From an uncultured Planctomycetales bacterium (lineage in GTDB: Bacteria; Planctomycetota; Planctomycetia; Isosphaerales; Isosphaeraceae): a DNA stretch of 54,767 nucleotides. The translations under genes and the position numbers were made by a program. The notes under the pieces are model-generated. The model was given only the letters and a program-made list of their open reading frames with translations, made no database searches and was not told the DNA's origin. Where the stretch lies: positions 1 through 54,767 of the forward strand of contig CALCIB010000161.1 in the NCBI GenBank assembly GCA_937907525.1. The letters are read 5' to 3'. Positions 1 to 8,610 of this stretch are shown in pieces (the first letter of the stretch is position 1; every line of letters begins with the position of its first letter).

Positions 1-108
1 CAGCCTTGTCCTTGGAGCACTCCGCCTTGGCGCACTCAGCCTTGTCCTTGGAGCACTCCGCCTTGGCGCACTCAGCCTTGTCCTTGGAGCATTCGGCCTT
101 GTCCTTGG
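1..108. repeat. 36-bp tandem repeats inside the Cys/Lys/Glu repeat gene
   Basis: A 36-bp unit starting cagccttgtccttggagcac begins at 1 and 37 as near-perfect copies and again at 73 with a few changes. Each unit encodes 12 residues (two KAEC blocks), so copy-number changes keep the frame. The array continues off the left edge and, with more divergence, to about position 140. Confidence 0.85.
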
Positions 109-250
109 CGCACTCAGCCTTGTCCTTGGAGCACTCCGCCTTGGAGGCGCAACAGGACTTGTGGCCGTCGTCGAGGGTCGCGTGAGCCGAGGCGCCCAGG
201 GTGAAACTGGCGGCCAGGGCCAACATGAAGAACCAGGAACCGCGAATCAT
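1..250 (-). CDS. Exported Cys/Lys/Glu repeat protein (3' end outside window)
   Basis: Reading starts at ATG 250 and stays open to the left edge (83 codons), so the C-terminus is missing. An AAGGAG-type ribosome site lies about 9 bases upstream. Residues 1-24 form a signal peptide (MIRGSW, then a hydrophobic core, ending ASAHA). After a CC pair near residue 34 the chain becomes almost pure repeats of KAEC(S/A)K(D), with a cysteine every 4-7 residues. The DNA shows a 36-bp tandem unit beginning at positions 1, 37 and 73. The high density of Cys, Lys and acidic residues suggests an exported metal-binding or cross-linked low-complexity protein; the function is not known. The reading frame, signal peptide and ribosome site make it a real gene; nothing identifies a family. 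Confidence 0.72.
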   Translation of the reverse strand, partial: MIRGSWFFMLALAASFTLGASAHATLDDGHKSCCASKAECSKDKAECAKDKAECSKDKAECAKAECSKDKAECAKAECSKDKA

Positions 251-523
251 GCTTACTGTCTCCTTCTCGGATTGGGAAGCCGTGACGGGTTGAGGGTTGA
301 ATCAAGGTGAGGTGACGTCGCGACGCCTCGCCCGTTAAGGATATAGGCGTCACGGGGAGGGAAATCGGCCGGGGAAGTCGATGCGAAATCGAGTCGTCGG
401 CGCGGCCGAAAGCGATGCGCCGCGTCGGGTTCCGGGCGCGCGGGGATCGGCCGGAGCGCGGACGCGCTTCGGGGGACGCTCGACGCGGAGGGATCGACGC
501 GAGCCTGGGAGGCTCACAAAGGC

Positions 524-928
524 TCACATTAAAAAGCGCTGGTAAAGCAAGAGCGGCGAGGGCGTCGCGACTACCGGGTAGCGACGGTCGCGAAGGAGCG
601 CGGCCGTCGCGATCGACAAGGCCGCGGGGGGTCCGGGAGGGAGGAAGGACGCCGAGGCGACGCCGTCGCGGGTCGGGCCCGAGGCGACGAACATCGACCG
701 CGAATCCCCCTCGTCCCGATGCGAGGGCGACGCCGGGCCGCAACAGCCGCAATCGTCTGACGGCATGGCGCATTCGACGTCGGCCGGGGGCTCGCACGCG
801 GGGGCCGACGCGCGATCGATCGCGCAGAACGAGAAATGCGCCAGGCGGGGATCGGCCGCCACGAGAACGGCCAGCAAGGCCGCCGTCGTCATCCAGGAAC
901 CGCGTTGGAAGCGCGCGACCTTGAACAT
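524..928 (-). CDS. Small exported Cys-rich protein, unknown function
   Basis: A 134-residue protein if ATG 928 is used, with GAGGTG 11 bases upstream; an in-frame ATG at 1030 would add an unconvincing Arg/Pro-rich leader. Residues 10-26 are a hydrophobic export or anchor segment (TTAALLAVLVAADP). The middle has a cysteine group (CEPPADVEC then DDCGCCG) and the C-terminus ends LLLYQRFLM. The layout (short hydrophobic leader, central Cys cluster, Arg/Pro-rich tail) resembles the small protein at 36430-36801. No catalytic motif is visible. The Cys cluster hints at metal or redox handling, which is inference only. Confidence 0.5.
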   Translation of the reverse strand: MFKVARFQRGSWMTTAALLAVLVAADPRLAHFSFCAIDRASAPACEPPADVECAMPSDDCGCCGPASPSHRDEGDSRSMFVASGPTRDGVASASFLPPGPPAALSIATAALLRDRRYPVVATPSPLLLYQRFLM

Positions 929-1116
929 CGTCTGATCGACACCTCGTCCGACGCAAGGAGGCGGGCGCGAGAGCGCCGTGAGAATCTTGCCGATTGCCCG
1001 GATTATAGGCGACCGTCGCTTCTCCGGCAAGGGCGGGTCGCGCGTCGGACTGGAAACGATGGGGGAAATGACGGCGACGCGGGGATTGGGGTTCCTGACG
1101 CGGCGAGGGGGTCATC

Positions 1117-2712
1117 TTACGCCCTCGCGACGCCCGCCTCCTCCATTTGCTCCCAGGCGGCGGCCAGGGAGCCGTCCAGGTCGATGCCGCGGCAGCCGGC
1201 CTCGATCACCGTGACCTCGAAACCGAGCCGGCGGGCGTCGAGCGCGGAGTAGGCCACGCAGAAGTCGGTGGCCAGGCCGACGAGGAACAGCCGGTTGAGC
1301 CCGCGCTCGCGGAGGTAGCCGGCAAGGCCCGTGGGGGTGGAGCGGTCGTTCTCGAAGAAGGCGGAATACGAGTCGACCTCGCGAAGGTATCCCTTGCGGA
1401 TGACGAGTTCGCAATTGCAGATCTCGAGCGCCTGGTGGAATTCGGCGCCCGGTTCGTCCTGGACGCAGTGGTCGGGCCAGAGGATCTGGGGGCCGTAGGA
1501 AAGCTCGACGGTCTCGAAGGGTTTCCGTCCGGGATGCGACGAGGCGAACGAGAGGTGGTCCTCGGGGTGCCAGTCCTGGGTCAGGACGACGTGGGCGAAG
1601 CGTCTGGAGAGCTTGTTGATGACGTTCGGCAGTTCGTCGCCGCCGGGGACCGCCAGCGCCCCGCCGGGGCAGAAGTCGTTTTGGACGTCGACCACCAGCA
1701 GGACGCGGTTCTCCGTCGGCCTGGCCGAGTGGACCGCCTTGCCGGCCGTGCGCGCCGCGGGAATGAACCCCGACTTCGGTTTCGGCGGCCACGGGGTCGT
1801 CGACGACGACCGCAGGATCGCCGACGGCGACGCCTCCCCCTGTTCCGGTCGTCGCGCGGCGCGGATGTCCGCGATCAGTTCGGCGAGGGACTGGTGGCGA
1901 TCGGCCTGGTCCTTGGCCATCATCCGGGCCACCAGGCGCTCGACGTCGGCCGGAACGTGTTCCGGCAAGGGGGGCGGGTTCTCGCGCTCGATGAGCCGCA
2001 GCAGGCCGAAGACCGACTCGGCCTGGAACGGGGGGCGGCCGGAGAGCATGTGGTAGAGCGTGGCCCCCAGCGCGTAGACGTCGGCCCGACTGTCGACCGC
2101 GGCGGCGTCGGCGAACTGCTCCGGCGGCATGTAGGCGGGGGTCCCCATGGCCGCGCCGGCCTGGGTGCGGGTCGCGTAGGCCATCGTGGCGTCGGCGACC
2201 GTCTCCGACGCCGCGAGGTCCGCGGCCTTGGCCAGGCCCAGATCGGCCAACTTCACCTGGCCGGAGGCGGTGAGCAGGACGTTCGCCGGCTTGACGTCGC
2301 GATGGATCATCCCCGCCTTGGTCCACGCCTCCTCAAGCGCCCCGGCGACTTCCTCGGCGATCTGAAGCGCGCGATCCACCCCCACGACCCGGCGTTCGAC
2401 GATATGGGCGTCCAGACCCTGGCCGTCGACGAACTCCATGACGATGTAGTATCGGCCGTCGGACTCGCCGCAGTCGAAGACCCGCACGAGCCCCGGATGG
2501 TTGAGCCGGGCCGCCAACCGGGCCTCGCGGAGGAACCGCTCGGCGCCGCGGCCCTCGGAGACCTGCTCGGGGTTGAGGAACTTGACCGCGACGTCCAGAT
2601 CCAGGTCGTGGTGCCGGCCGCGGTACACGACCCCCATGCCCCCCGCGCCGATCCGGGAGATCAGCCGGCAGCGACCGACGTCGGGGTTTTGGAGGAACGG
2701 ATCGTCGGCCAT
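1117..2712 (-). CDS. Ser/Thr protein kinase fused to nicotinamidase (PknB-PncA type fusion)
   Basis: A 531-residue two-enzyme fusion. ATG 2712 is preferred because GAGG lies 6 bases upstream; an upstream ATG at 2760 lacks this. Residues about 13-290 are a Hanks-type kinase: glycine loop GAGGMG 22-27, Lys44, HRD 137-139, DLG 157-159 (in place of DFG), and PPE near 197. A linker (about 291-334) rich in Ser/Pro/Lys follows. Residues 335-531 are a complete nicotinamidase/isochorismatase domain: catalytic Asp342 (VVDVQNDF), metal ligands Asp380, His382 and His386 (TQDWHPEDHLSFA), Lys440 and nucleophile Cys485 (TDFCVAYSALDA). The second half should convert nicotinamide to nicotinate for NAD salvage. 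There is no transmembrane segment or PASTA domain, so it is probably cytoplasmic. It is divergent from the vWA/phosphatase genes. Both halves look active; regulation of one by the other is inference. Confidence 0.93.
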   Translation of the reverse strand: MADDPFLQNPDVGRCRLISRIGAGGMGVVYRGRHHDLDLDVAVKFLNPEQVSEGRGAERFLREARLAARLNHPGLVRVFDCGESDGRYYIVMEFVDGQGLDAHIVERRVVGVDRALQIAEEVAGALEEAWTKAGMIHRDVKPANVLLTASGQVKLADLGLAKAADLAASETVADATMAYATRTQAGAAMGTPAYMPPEQFADAAAVDSRADVYALGATLYHMLSGRPPFQAESVFGLLRLIERENPPPLPEHVPADVERLVARMMAKDQADRHQSLAELIADIRAARRPEQGEASPSAILRSSSTTPWPPKPKSGFIPAARTAGKAVHSARPTENRVLLVVDVQNDFCPGGALAVPGGDELPNVINKLSRRFAHVVLTQDWHPEDHLSFASSHPGRKPFETVELSYGPQILWPDHCVQDEPGAEFHQALEICNCELVIRKGYLREVDSYSAFFENDRSTPTGLAGYLRERGLNRLFLVGLATDFCVAYSALDARRLGFEVTVIEAGCRGIDLDGSLAAAWEQMEEAGVARA

Positions 2713-3046
2713 CGTCGACCTCGCGAGACGGGGGACGGGTCGGGGGTGGACGAACCTCATTATAAACCATTCCGCGACGTCGCGGCGACGGCGGAAGGGC
2801 GGAGAGGGCTCGCGGCGGTCTCGGATTGCCCCGGGGCCTCGCCGCGCCCTATGATGATTGATGAGTGGGACGACGCGGCGTCATGAAATCCGCGTCACGA
2901 ATCCCATCCGCGCTCGAATCCTTGTAGGGCGCGGGTCGCGCGCCGAGGGCGCGGGGCGGACCTCGTCCGATCTTCCCGACCCGATCCGTCGTATCGAGTC
3001 CGGACCGGCGCGCCGGGGCGCGGCCGGACGCGCGGAGAACGCGGGC
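2713..3046. other. Divergent intergenic region, 334 bp
   Basis: This lies between the kinase-nicotinamidase gene (minus) and the first vWA gene (plus) and must hold both promoters. The plus-strand frame of the vWA gene is open back to 2858, but that stretch reads as Arg/Pro-rich filler and the better ribosome site is at 3047. I see no convincing -35/-10 pair, operator or hairpin. Confidence 0.6.
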
Positions 3047-4963
3047 ATGCTCGACAAGCTCGGAAAAGGGATGGGCGCGGGGGTCGGGGCGTCGGCGACG
3101 TCGCTGACGGCCGGGCTGATCAGCCTGTCGATCCACGCGGCGGTCCTGGTCGGTCTGGCGTTCGCCGGGGTCCAGGGCCGGGAGACGGCGGCGGTGGAGG
3201 AGTTCTCCTCGGAGGTCGTCGAAACCGCCGAGCCCCGCGAGCTGGACCCGCTGGTCGACGACTCGACGCTTCAAGACCTGGATCAGAAGGCGGACGACGA
3301 GCCGGTGATGGAGGCGTCCGGATCGTTCGCGCCGGTGCTGGCGGCGATGAACGCGGAGGGGGCGTCGGCGGCGATCGCCGCGGCGGCCGACGACTCGTTC
3401 GAGGCGACCGACTTCGGCCGTCGCGACGTCCAGCGGGTCGTCGACTCGATCGCCCCCACCGCGGCGATGCTGGGCCAGTCGTTTTCCGTCGAGGGGAACG
3501 GGGCCGAGCACGTCGAGGGGGTGGAGGGGGCCGTCGACCGCATCGCCATGGAGATCCTCCAGCGCCTGGAGCGGGGGCGGACCCTGGTGGCCTGGGCGTT
3601 CGACGGCTCGCTGAGCTTGACCGCGGAGCGCAAGCGGCTGGCCGACCACGTCGAGACGATCTACGCCCACGTCGGCCAGCTCGACCGCGACAAGCTCGCC
3701 GCCGAGGGGGGGCTCTTGACCGCGGTCGTCGGCTACGGCCGCAACCGCAAGCTGATGACCCCCAGGCCGACCGACGACGTCGCCGCGATCCAGGCGGCCA
3801 TCAAGGCCGTCCCGGCCGACGCCACCGGCGACGAGAACACCTTCGGCGCCGTCGCCGACGTCATCAATCGGCTGGGGAGGTTTAAGAACGAGGACGGCGA
3901 CCCGTACAACCTGATGGTGATCGTCGTCACCGACGAGGTCGGCAGCGACCAGGAGCGGCTGGAGTCGACGATCGCCCTGGCCCGCAAGCACGACGTCCCG
4001 GTCTACGTCCTGGGTTCGCAGTCCCTCTTCGGCAAGCCCGAGCGGAAGATGGACTACTACGACCCGATCTCCAAGCACCTGTTCCGGGGGTTGGAGGTGG
4101 ACGCCGGCCCCGAGAGCGCCATGATCGAGCAGATTCGGCTGCCGTTCTGGTACGGCGGCCCCCAGTACGACGAGATCGAGTCGGGGTTCGGCCCCTACGC
4201 CCTGAGCCGGCTGGCGAGCGCCACGGGGGGGATCTACTTCGTCGCCCGGCTCGACGGGAACAAGATGGGGTTCGACGCCTCGAGGATGAAGGAGTACCGC
4301 CCCGACTGGGGCCCGCTGCGGGAATACGAGGCGAACGTCAAGCGCGATCCGTTGCGGCGGGCGGTGGTCGACGCCTCGCTCATCACCCAGCAGCAGTTGC
4401 CGGGGATGCCCGCGCTTCAGTTCCCGGCGCTGGACGCCCCCAACTTCAAGGACGTGTTGCGGGACAATCAGGTGATCGCCGAGCGCACGGCCTACACCGT
4501 CGACGAGGCGCTGACGCCGATTTCGAGCGTCGCCAAGAAACGCGACCGCGAGACCTCCAGGCGCTGGCAGGCGCACTACGACCTGATCCGCGGCCGATTG
4601 CTGGCGATGAAGGTCCGCTGTTACGAGTACAATTACGCCTGCGCCCGGCTGATCAAGGAGCCGCCGCGGTTCAAGGATCCCAAGTCGAACGCCTGGCGGC
4701 TGGTCCCCGACGGCGAGATCCGCTACAGCGAGAAGGCCGCCGCCGCCGCCAGGGAGGCCGAGACGCTCTTGAAGCGGGTGGTCGACGAACATCCGGCGAC
4801 CCCCTGGGCGCTTCTGGCGTCGCGGGAGCTGCAAAACCCCCTGGGCTTCAAGTGGGTCGAGGCCTACGCGCCGCCGCCGAAACCCCGCGACGAGTCGGCG
4901 GCGAACGCCCGTCGCAAGAAGAAGGCCGAGGAGTCCAAGCCGCCGGAACCGCCGAAACTGTGA
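3047..4963 (+). CDS. Membrane-anchored von Willebrand factor A domain protein (paralogue 1)
   Basis: A 638-residue protein; ATG 3047 follows a GGAG and comes just before a single membrane segment (about residues 20-42). An acidic, Ala-rich linker leads to a vWA fold with a metal-site DxSxS (DGSLS, Asp186), a downstream Thr (GDENTFG) and the third loop Asp296 (VVTDEVGSD), so metal binding looks preserved. The C-terminal third contains a conserved block (RRWQAHYDLIRGRLLAMKVR) and a Lys/Pro/Glu-rich tail. The next gene is a clear paralogue with the same block order. By family knowledge vWA domains mediate protein contacts; here the domain is predicted outside the cytoplasmic membrane. A role as an envelope sensor or scaffold is inference. 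Confidence 0.88.
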   Translation: MLDKLGKGMGAGVGASATSLTAGLISLSIHAAVLVGLAFAGVQGRETAAVEEFSSEVVETAEPRELDPLVDDSTLQDLDQKADDEPVMEASGSFAPVLAAMNAEGASAAIAAAADDSFEATDFGRRDVQRVVDSIAPTAAMLGQSFSVEGNGAEHVEGVEGAVDRIAMEILQRLERGRTLVAWAFDGSLSLTAERKRLADHVETIYAHVGQLDRDKLAAEGGLLTAVVGYGRNRKLMTPRPTDDVAAIQAAIKAVPADATGDENTFGAVADVINRLGRFKNEDGDPYNLMVIVVTDEVGSDQERLESTIALARKHDVPVYVLGSQSLFGKPERKMDYYDPISKHLFRGLEVDAGPESAMIEQIRLPFWYGGPQYDEIESGFGPYALSRLASATGGIYFVARLDGNKMGFDASRMKEYRPDWGPLREYEANVKRDPLRRAVVDASLITQQQLPGMPALQFPALDAPNFKDVLRDNQVIAERTAYTVDEALTPISSVAKKRDRETSRRWQAHYDLIRGRLLAMKVRCYEYNYACARLIKEPPRFKDPKSNAWRLVPDGEIRYSEKAAAAAREAETLLKRVVDEHPATPWALLASRELQNPLGFKWVEAYAPPPKPRDESAANARRKKKAEESKPPEPPKL

Positions 4964-5080
4964 ATCGAGCCGGCGGGCGGTTCCCTCGGCGGCCGCGGCG
5001 CTCGATACTCTACGAGTCCCCAAGCGCGTCGTCGCGATCGTCGTCGGCCGCGGCGGGCGGGGTCGGAGGGTCCTCGCGAT

Positions 5081-7174
5081 ATGGAAAGTCGATTCTCGGC
5101 CCCATCGACGGACGACGCGACCCTGGTCGACGACCGGGACGATCGCGACTTCCAGGCCCCGCCCCCCGACGCCCAGCGCACCATGGTGGTCGAGCCGGCC
5201 GCCGACGGGGCGGCCGCGCCGACCGCCGCCGACGCGACGGCCCCGGCGGCCGAGCCCCGCATGCGGAAGCTCCAGCCGAGGCGGCGGCGACGGATCCGGC
5301 TGAAGCACGTTTTGCCGGCGTGGAGCGTCTCGCTTTTGGTCCATCTGGCGATCTTCACGGCGCTCGCGGCCTCGATCACCACCACGGCGCCGGAGGCCGG
5401 CCCCGTCGACATCGACTCGGCCCTGGGGGGGGCCGACCGCGCCCTCGAGGAGACGCCGATCCTCGACGACCCGACGGACGAACGCTCCAAGCGGCTGGAG
5501 GAGACCTTCGCCATGGCGCCGCCGGACCCCGCCGACGTCGCCGCCGACCAACGGCCCGACATCGGCAGCGTGGTCATGACCGGCGGGCCCGCCCCCTCCG
5601 CCACCCCCGACGTCCGTCCCTCCGCCCCCCGCGGCGGCGCCGAGGGCCGGTTCCTGACCGTCGCCGGCCTCAAGGGCCGCAACGTCTCCAGCTTCGCCGG
5701 CGTCCCCGCGGCGCTCGGGACCGACGTCTCCCTCGACGGCCCCGTCGGCGGCGACCCCACCTTCGACGTCGCCGGCGTCGGCGACGCCTTGAACCAGCTC
5801 AGCCGCGAGATCCTCCGCCACCTGAACGACCACAAGGTCACCGTCGTCTGGCTCTTCGACGAGTCCGCCAGCATGCGCGACGACCAGAAGACCGTCGTCG
5901 AGAACTTCGACCGCGTCTCCTCCGAGCTTTCACGCTACGTCCCCCCGGAGAAGAAGGCCGCCGCGGCCTTGAACCACGCGATCGTCGGCTTCGGCAAGGA
6001 GATGGACTTCGTCCTGGAGCGGCCCACCCCCGACGCCGACGCGATCCGACGCGCCATCACCCGGCTGAAGGTGGACGACTCCGGCGAGGAAAACACCATG
6101 CGGGCGATTCGCGAGACCGTCGCCCGCTACTCCGCCCTGGCGGGCAAGGACCGCCGGCTCCTCCTGGTCCTGGTCACCGACGAGTCGGGCGACGACGGCG
6201 AGAACGTCGAGCAGGCGATGGAGGCGCTGAAGACCACGAAGACCCCCCTCTACGTCCTCGGCCGCCAGGCGGTCTTCGGCTACCCGTTCGCGCGTTTCCG
6301 CTACGAGGACCCGGTCACCAAGGACGTCTACAACCCGGTCATCCGCCGCGGCCCGGAAACCGCCGACGTCGAATGCTTCCAGTGGGACGGCCTCTACAAG
6401 CGCTGGGACGAACAACCCTCCGGCTTCGGCTCCTGGGAGCTGGCGAGACTGGCCAAGGAGTCCGGCGGCATCTACTTCCTCCTCCCCTCCGAGGAGTTCA
6501 TGCGGATGCGCCAACGCGAGAAGACGTACACCGTCGAGGTCCTCAAGGAGTACATGCCCGAGTACGTCTCCCGCGCCGCCTACGCCCAGCGCCGGGCCGC
6601 CTCCGACCTCCGCCAGACGCTCTACGCCCTGACGACCCAAACCAAGGACCTCTCCTACCGCCGCGACTTCCCCGTCGAACCCCTGGCGCAACGCCAGGCG
6701 GCGCTGGAACAGATCCCGACCGCCACCGAGCGGATCGCGGCCCTGGTGGGCGTCCAGAAGCGGCTGGAATCGCTCAAGAAGCTGCGCGACCGCGAGCCCG
6801 AGCGCCGCTGGCGCGCCCACTACGACCTGATGCTCGCCCAGACGGTCGCCTTCCAGTTGAAGTCGTTCGAGTACCGCGCCTTGATGGAGTCGCTGGCCGG
6901 GAAGCCCCGGGCGGCGACCAAGCGGTCGACGCCCGAACGAACCGTCAGCTTCGTCGTCGACCACGCCGACAAACCGCTGGCGCCGGAGTCCCAGACCGCC
7001 AAGAAGTACGCCGAGGCCCGCAAGCTGCTCAACGACGTCGTCGCCGAATACCCCGACACCCCCTGGGCCGACCTCGCCAAGTCCACCCTCGCCCGCGGCT
7101 TCGGCGTCGTCCTCAACCAGTGGGAGCACAGCCCCAAGTACGAAGAACGCGGCAAACTCGTGCCGAAGTTCTGA
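5081..7174 (+). CDS. Membrane-anchored von Willebrand factor A domain protein (paralogue 2)
   Basis: A 697-residue paralogue of the preceding gene, 117 bp downstream, with GGAGGG upstream of ATG 5081. A cytoplasmic N-terminal stretch of about 75 residues rich in Asp/Ala/Pro and then Arg precedes one membrane segment (about residues 78-103, SLLVHLAIFTALAAS). The vWA domain has an intact metal site: DESAS at Asp260, Thr in GEENTMR, and Asp367 in VLVTDESGDD. The C-terminal block shared with paralogue 1 (ERRWRAHYDLMLAQ, then VVAEYPDTPWADLAKSTL) is a short helical-repeat-like region. It is followed after one base by the phosphatase gene, so co-transcription is very likely. Confidence 0.9.
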   Translation: MESRFSAPSTDDATLVDDRDDRDFQAPPPDAQRTMVVEPAADGAAAPTAADATAPAAEPRMRKLQPRRRRRIRLKHVLPAWSVSLLVHLAIFTALAASITTTAPEAGPVDIDSALGGADRALEETPILDDPTDERSKRLEETFAMAPPDPADVAADQRPDIGSVVMTGGPAPSATPDVRPSAPRGGAEGRFLTVAGLKGRNVSSFAGVPAALGTDVSLDGPVGGDPTFDVAGVGDALNQLSREILRHLNDHKVTVVWLFDESASMRDDQKTVVENFDRVSSELSRYVPPEKKAAAALNHAIVGFGKEMDFVLERPTPDADAIRRAITRLKVDDSGEENTMRAIRETVARYSALAGKDRRLLLVLVTDESGDDGENVEQAMEALKTTKTPLYVLGRQAVFGYPFARFRYEDPVTKDVYNPVIRRGPETADVECFQWDGLYKRWDEQPSGFGSWELARLAKESGGIYFLLPSEEFMRMRQREKTYTVEVLKEYMPEYVSRAAYAQRRAASDLRQTLYALTTQTKDLSYRRDFPVEPLAQRQAALEQIPTATERIAALVGVQKRLESLKKLRDREPERRWRAHYDLMLAQTVAFQLKSFEYRALMESLAGKPRAATKRSTPERTVSFVVDHADKPLAPESQTAKKYAEARKLLNDVVAEYPDTPWADLAKSTLARGFGVVLNQWEHSPKYEERGKLVPKF

Positions 7175-7175
7175 T

Positions 7176-7904
7176 ATGACGGCCGGCCCGCGCTCCCTCG
7201 TACTCGCGGCGCTCGCCGCCGCCTTCCTGACGCTGGGCGCCCACGGCGTCGTCGCGGGGACGTGGGGCCGGGCGGCGGTCGGCGTCGTGGAAACGTATGT
7301 CGGCGTTTCGCTCGCGGCGCTCGCCCTGGCCCACGCGCTGCAAGCGGCCGGCGCGGACGTCGGGAGCATGTCGCGACGGCCGATCGTTCGGGGGTTGCTC
7401 CTCCCTTATCGAACGGTCGGAAGGGTGGCCCTCTTTCTGATCGAGACCGTGGGACGCGAGCCGGCGCGAAGCGTCCCGGCCGACGGGATCGTCCTCGGCC
7501 GCCTGCCGTGGGAGAGGGAGCGGGACGCCTTGCGCCGCGATGGGGTCGACGCCGTCTTGTGCCTCTGCTGGGAGTTCCCCGGCCTTGCCGAGGGCGAGGG
7601 GTTGGCGACGGCCCGCGTCCCAATGCTCGACGGCGTTCCGCCCACGAGGAGACAGCTCGACGACGCCGTCGGGCGGGTCGTCCGGTGGCGGGAGGAGGGC
7701 CGCCGAGTCCTGATCCACTGCGCGCAAGGTCACGGCCGAACGGCGACCGTCGCCGCCGCCTGCCTGGTCCGTCTCGGCCTCGCCGCCGACGTCCCCGCGG
7801 CCCTGGCCGCCGTCCGCGCCGCGCGGCCGGGGGCGAGACCCTCGCGCGCCCAGGCGGCGGCGCTGGTCGAGTACGTCGCGACGATCAGCGGACGTGAGGC
7901 TTGA
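7176..7904 (+). CDS. Membrane-anchored dual-specificity/tyrosine phosphatase
   Basis: A 242-residue protein starting one base after the stop of the vWA gene, a spacing typical of translational coupling. Two hydrophobic segments (about residues 9-27 and 35-57) should anchor it. The C-terminal domain has the HCX5R signature HCAQGHGRT with nucleophile Cys182 and Arg188, and a likely general acid Asp152 in the loop before it. This is the cysteine-based dual-specificity phosphatase fold, acting on phospho-Tyr/Ser/Thr or on phosphoinositide-like substrates; the substrate cannot be told from sequence. The kinase fusion transcribed away on the other side of the vWA pair is a possible partner, which is inference. 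Confidence 0.88.
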   Translation: MTAGPRSLVLAALAAAFLTLGAHGVVAGTWGRAAVGVVETYVGVSLAALALAHALQAAGADVGSMSRRPIVRGLLLPYRTVGRVALFLIETVGREPARSVPADGIVLGRLPWERERDALRRDGVDAVLCLCWEFPGLAEGEGLATARVPMLDGVPPTRRQLDDAVGRVVRWREEGRRVLIHCAQGHGRTATVAAACLVRLGLAADVPAALAAVRAARPGARPSRAQAAALVEYVATISGREA

Positions 7905-7972
7905 GATTGTCCGTCCGCGCGAATCGCGATAGGCTAGGATGAGAGTCGTTCGGGCCGAGGAGGGATCGTCCG

Positions 7973-8242
7973 ATGAACGTGCTGCTGCCTCCGGAAGCCG
8001 AGGCGTTCGTCGCCGATCGAGTGGAAAGTGGCGCCTATCCCTCGGCCGACGCCGTGATCCTCACCGCGCTGAGGCTCTTGAAGGAGCGGGAAGAACGGTT
8101 GACCGACCTGCGCCGCGAGATCCAGAAAGGCATCGACCAGGCCGACCAGGGGCGCGTGTCTTCGTTCGATGTGACGACCCTTGAAGACGCCCGCCGCGTC
8201 GCCCGCGAACGACTCCGGGCGACCCGGCGCGGAACGGCGTGA
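7973..8242 (+). CDS. parD: ParD-type antitoxin
   Basis: An 89-residue protein with the ParD/CC2985 pattern: an N-terminal ribbon-helix-helix segment (LPPEAEAFVADRVESGAYPS) for DNA binding and dimer formation, then a charged amphipathic helix (residues about 40-85) that would wrap the toxin. ATG 7973 follows GAGGAGGGATC. Its stop codon overlaps the toxin start by one base (TGATG). The family represses its own operon and neutralises ParE. Confidence 0.9.
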   Translation: MNVLLPPEAEAFVADRVESGAYPSADAVILTALRLLKEREERLTDLRREIQKGIDQADQGRVSSFDVTTLEDARRVARERLRATRRGTA

Positions 8243-8541
8243 TGGCCGAATTACTCCTTGCGGACGACGCGAAATCCGATCTCGTCGAGATCTGGATGAC
8301 CATCGCCGAGGCCAGGGACGAGAAAACGGCGAACCGAATGCACCGCAAGATCCTCGACGCCTGCCGCGTCAAGGCTCGCTTCCCCGAAAGCGGCCGGTCG
8401 CGCGACGACGTCCTCCCCGGCTTGCGAAGCGTCGCGGTTCGCCCCTACGTCGTCTTCTATCGCCAAGAAGGCGAGGCCGTCGTCGTCCTTCGCATTCTCC
8501 ACGGCCATCGCGACGTCGACCGGATCATGGGCGAGACTTGA
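8242..8541 (+). CDS. parE: ParE/RelE-fold toxin
   Basis: A 99-residue toxin whose ATG shares a base with the antitoxin stop. It has the ParE/RelE superfamily features: N-terminal helices with DLVEIWMTIAEARDEKTA, a conserved central R-x-F-P-E-S-G-R-S segment (KARFPESGRSRDD), PYVVFYRQEG and the C-terminal VLRILHGHRDVDRI strand with conserved Arg and His. ParE members poison DNA gyrase, while some relatives cleave mRNA; the sequence favours ParE. A gyrA gene lies in this window at 44911-47577 but with no direct link. The reading frame is full length, so the pair is likely functional. Confidence 0.9.
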   Translation: MAELLLADDAKSDLVEIWMTIAEARDEKTANRMHRKILDACRVKARFPESGRSRDDVLPGLRSVAVRPYVVFYRQEGEAVVVLRILHGHRDVDRIMGET

Positions 8542-8546
8542 GCGCG

Positions 8547-8577
8547 CGAGCGGGAACGGGACCGTCCCATCCGCTCG
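8547..8577. terminator. GC-rich hairpin between convergent genes
   Basis: CGAGCGG (8547-8553) pairs with CCGCTCG (8571-8577), with an inner GGGA/TCCC pairing. It lies between the convergent parE (plus) and XylR-type regulator (minus) genes and could stop transcription from both sides. There is no T-run, so intrinsic termination is uncertain. Confidence 0.4.
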
Positions 8578-8610
8578 GCGACCGGATCGAGCGATCCGAC
8601 GCGGCGGCGC

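Noticed and set aside
320..370. TATATC box as promoter of the Cys/Lys repeat gene
   Set aside because: A -10-like TATATC is present on the minus strand, but there is no acceptable -35 at proper distance.
415..924. Plus-strand Arg-rich frame opposite the small Cys-rich gene
   Set aside because: Composition typical of antisense noise, no domain and no ribosome site; the minus-strand gene has a hydrophobic leader and Cys motif.
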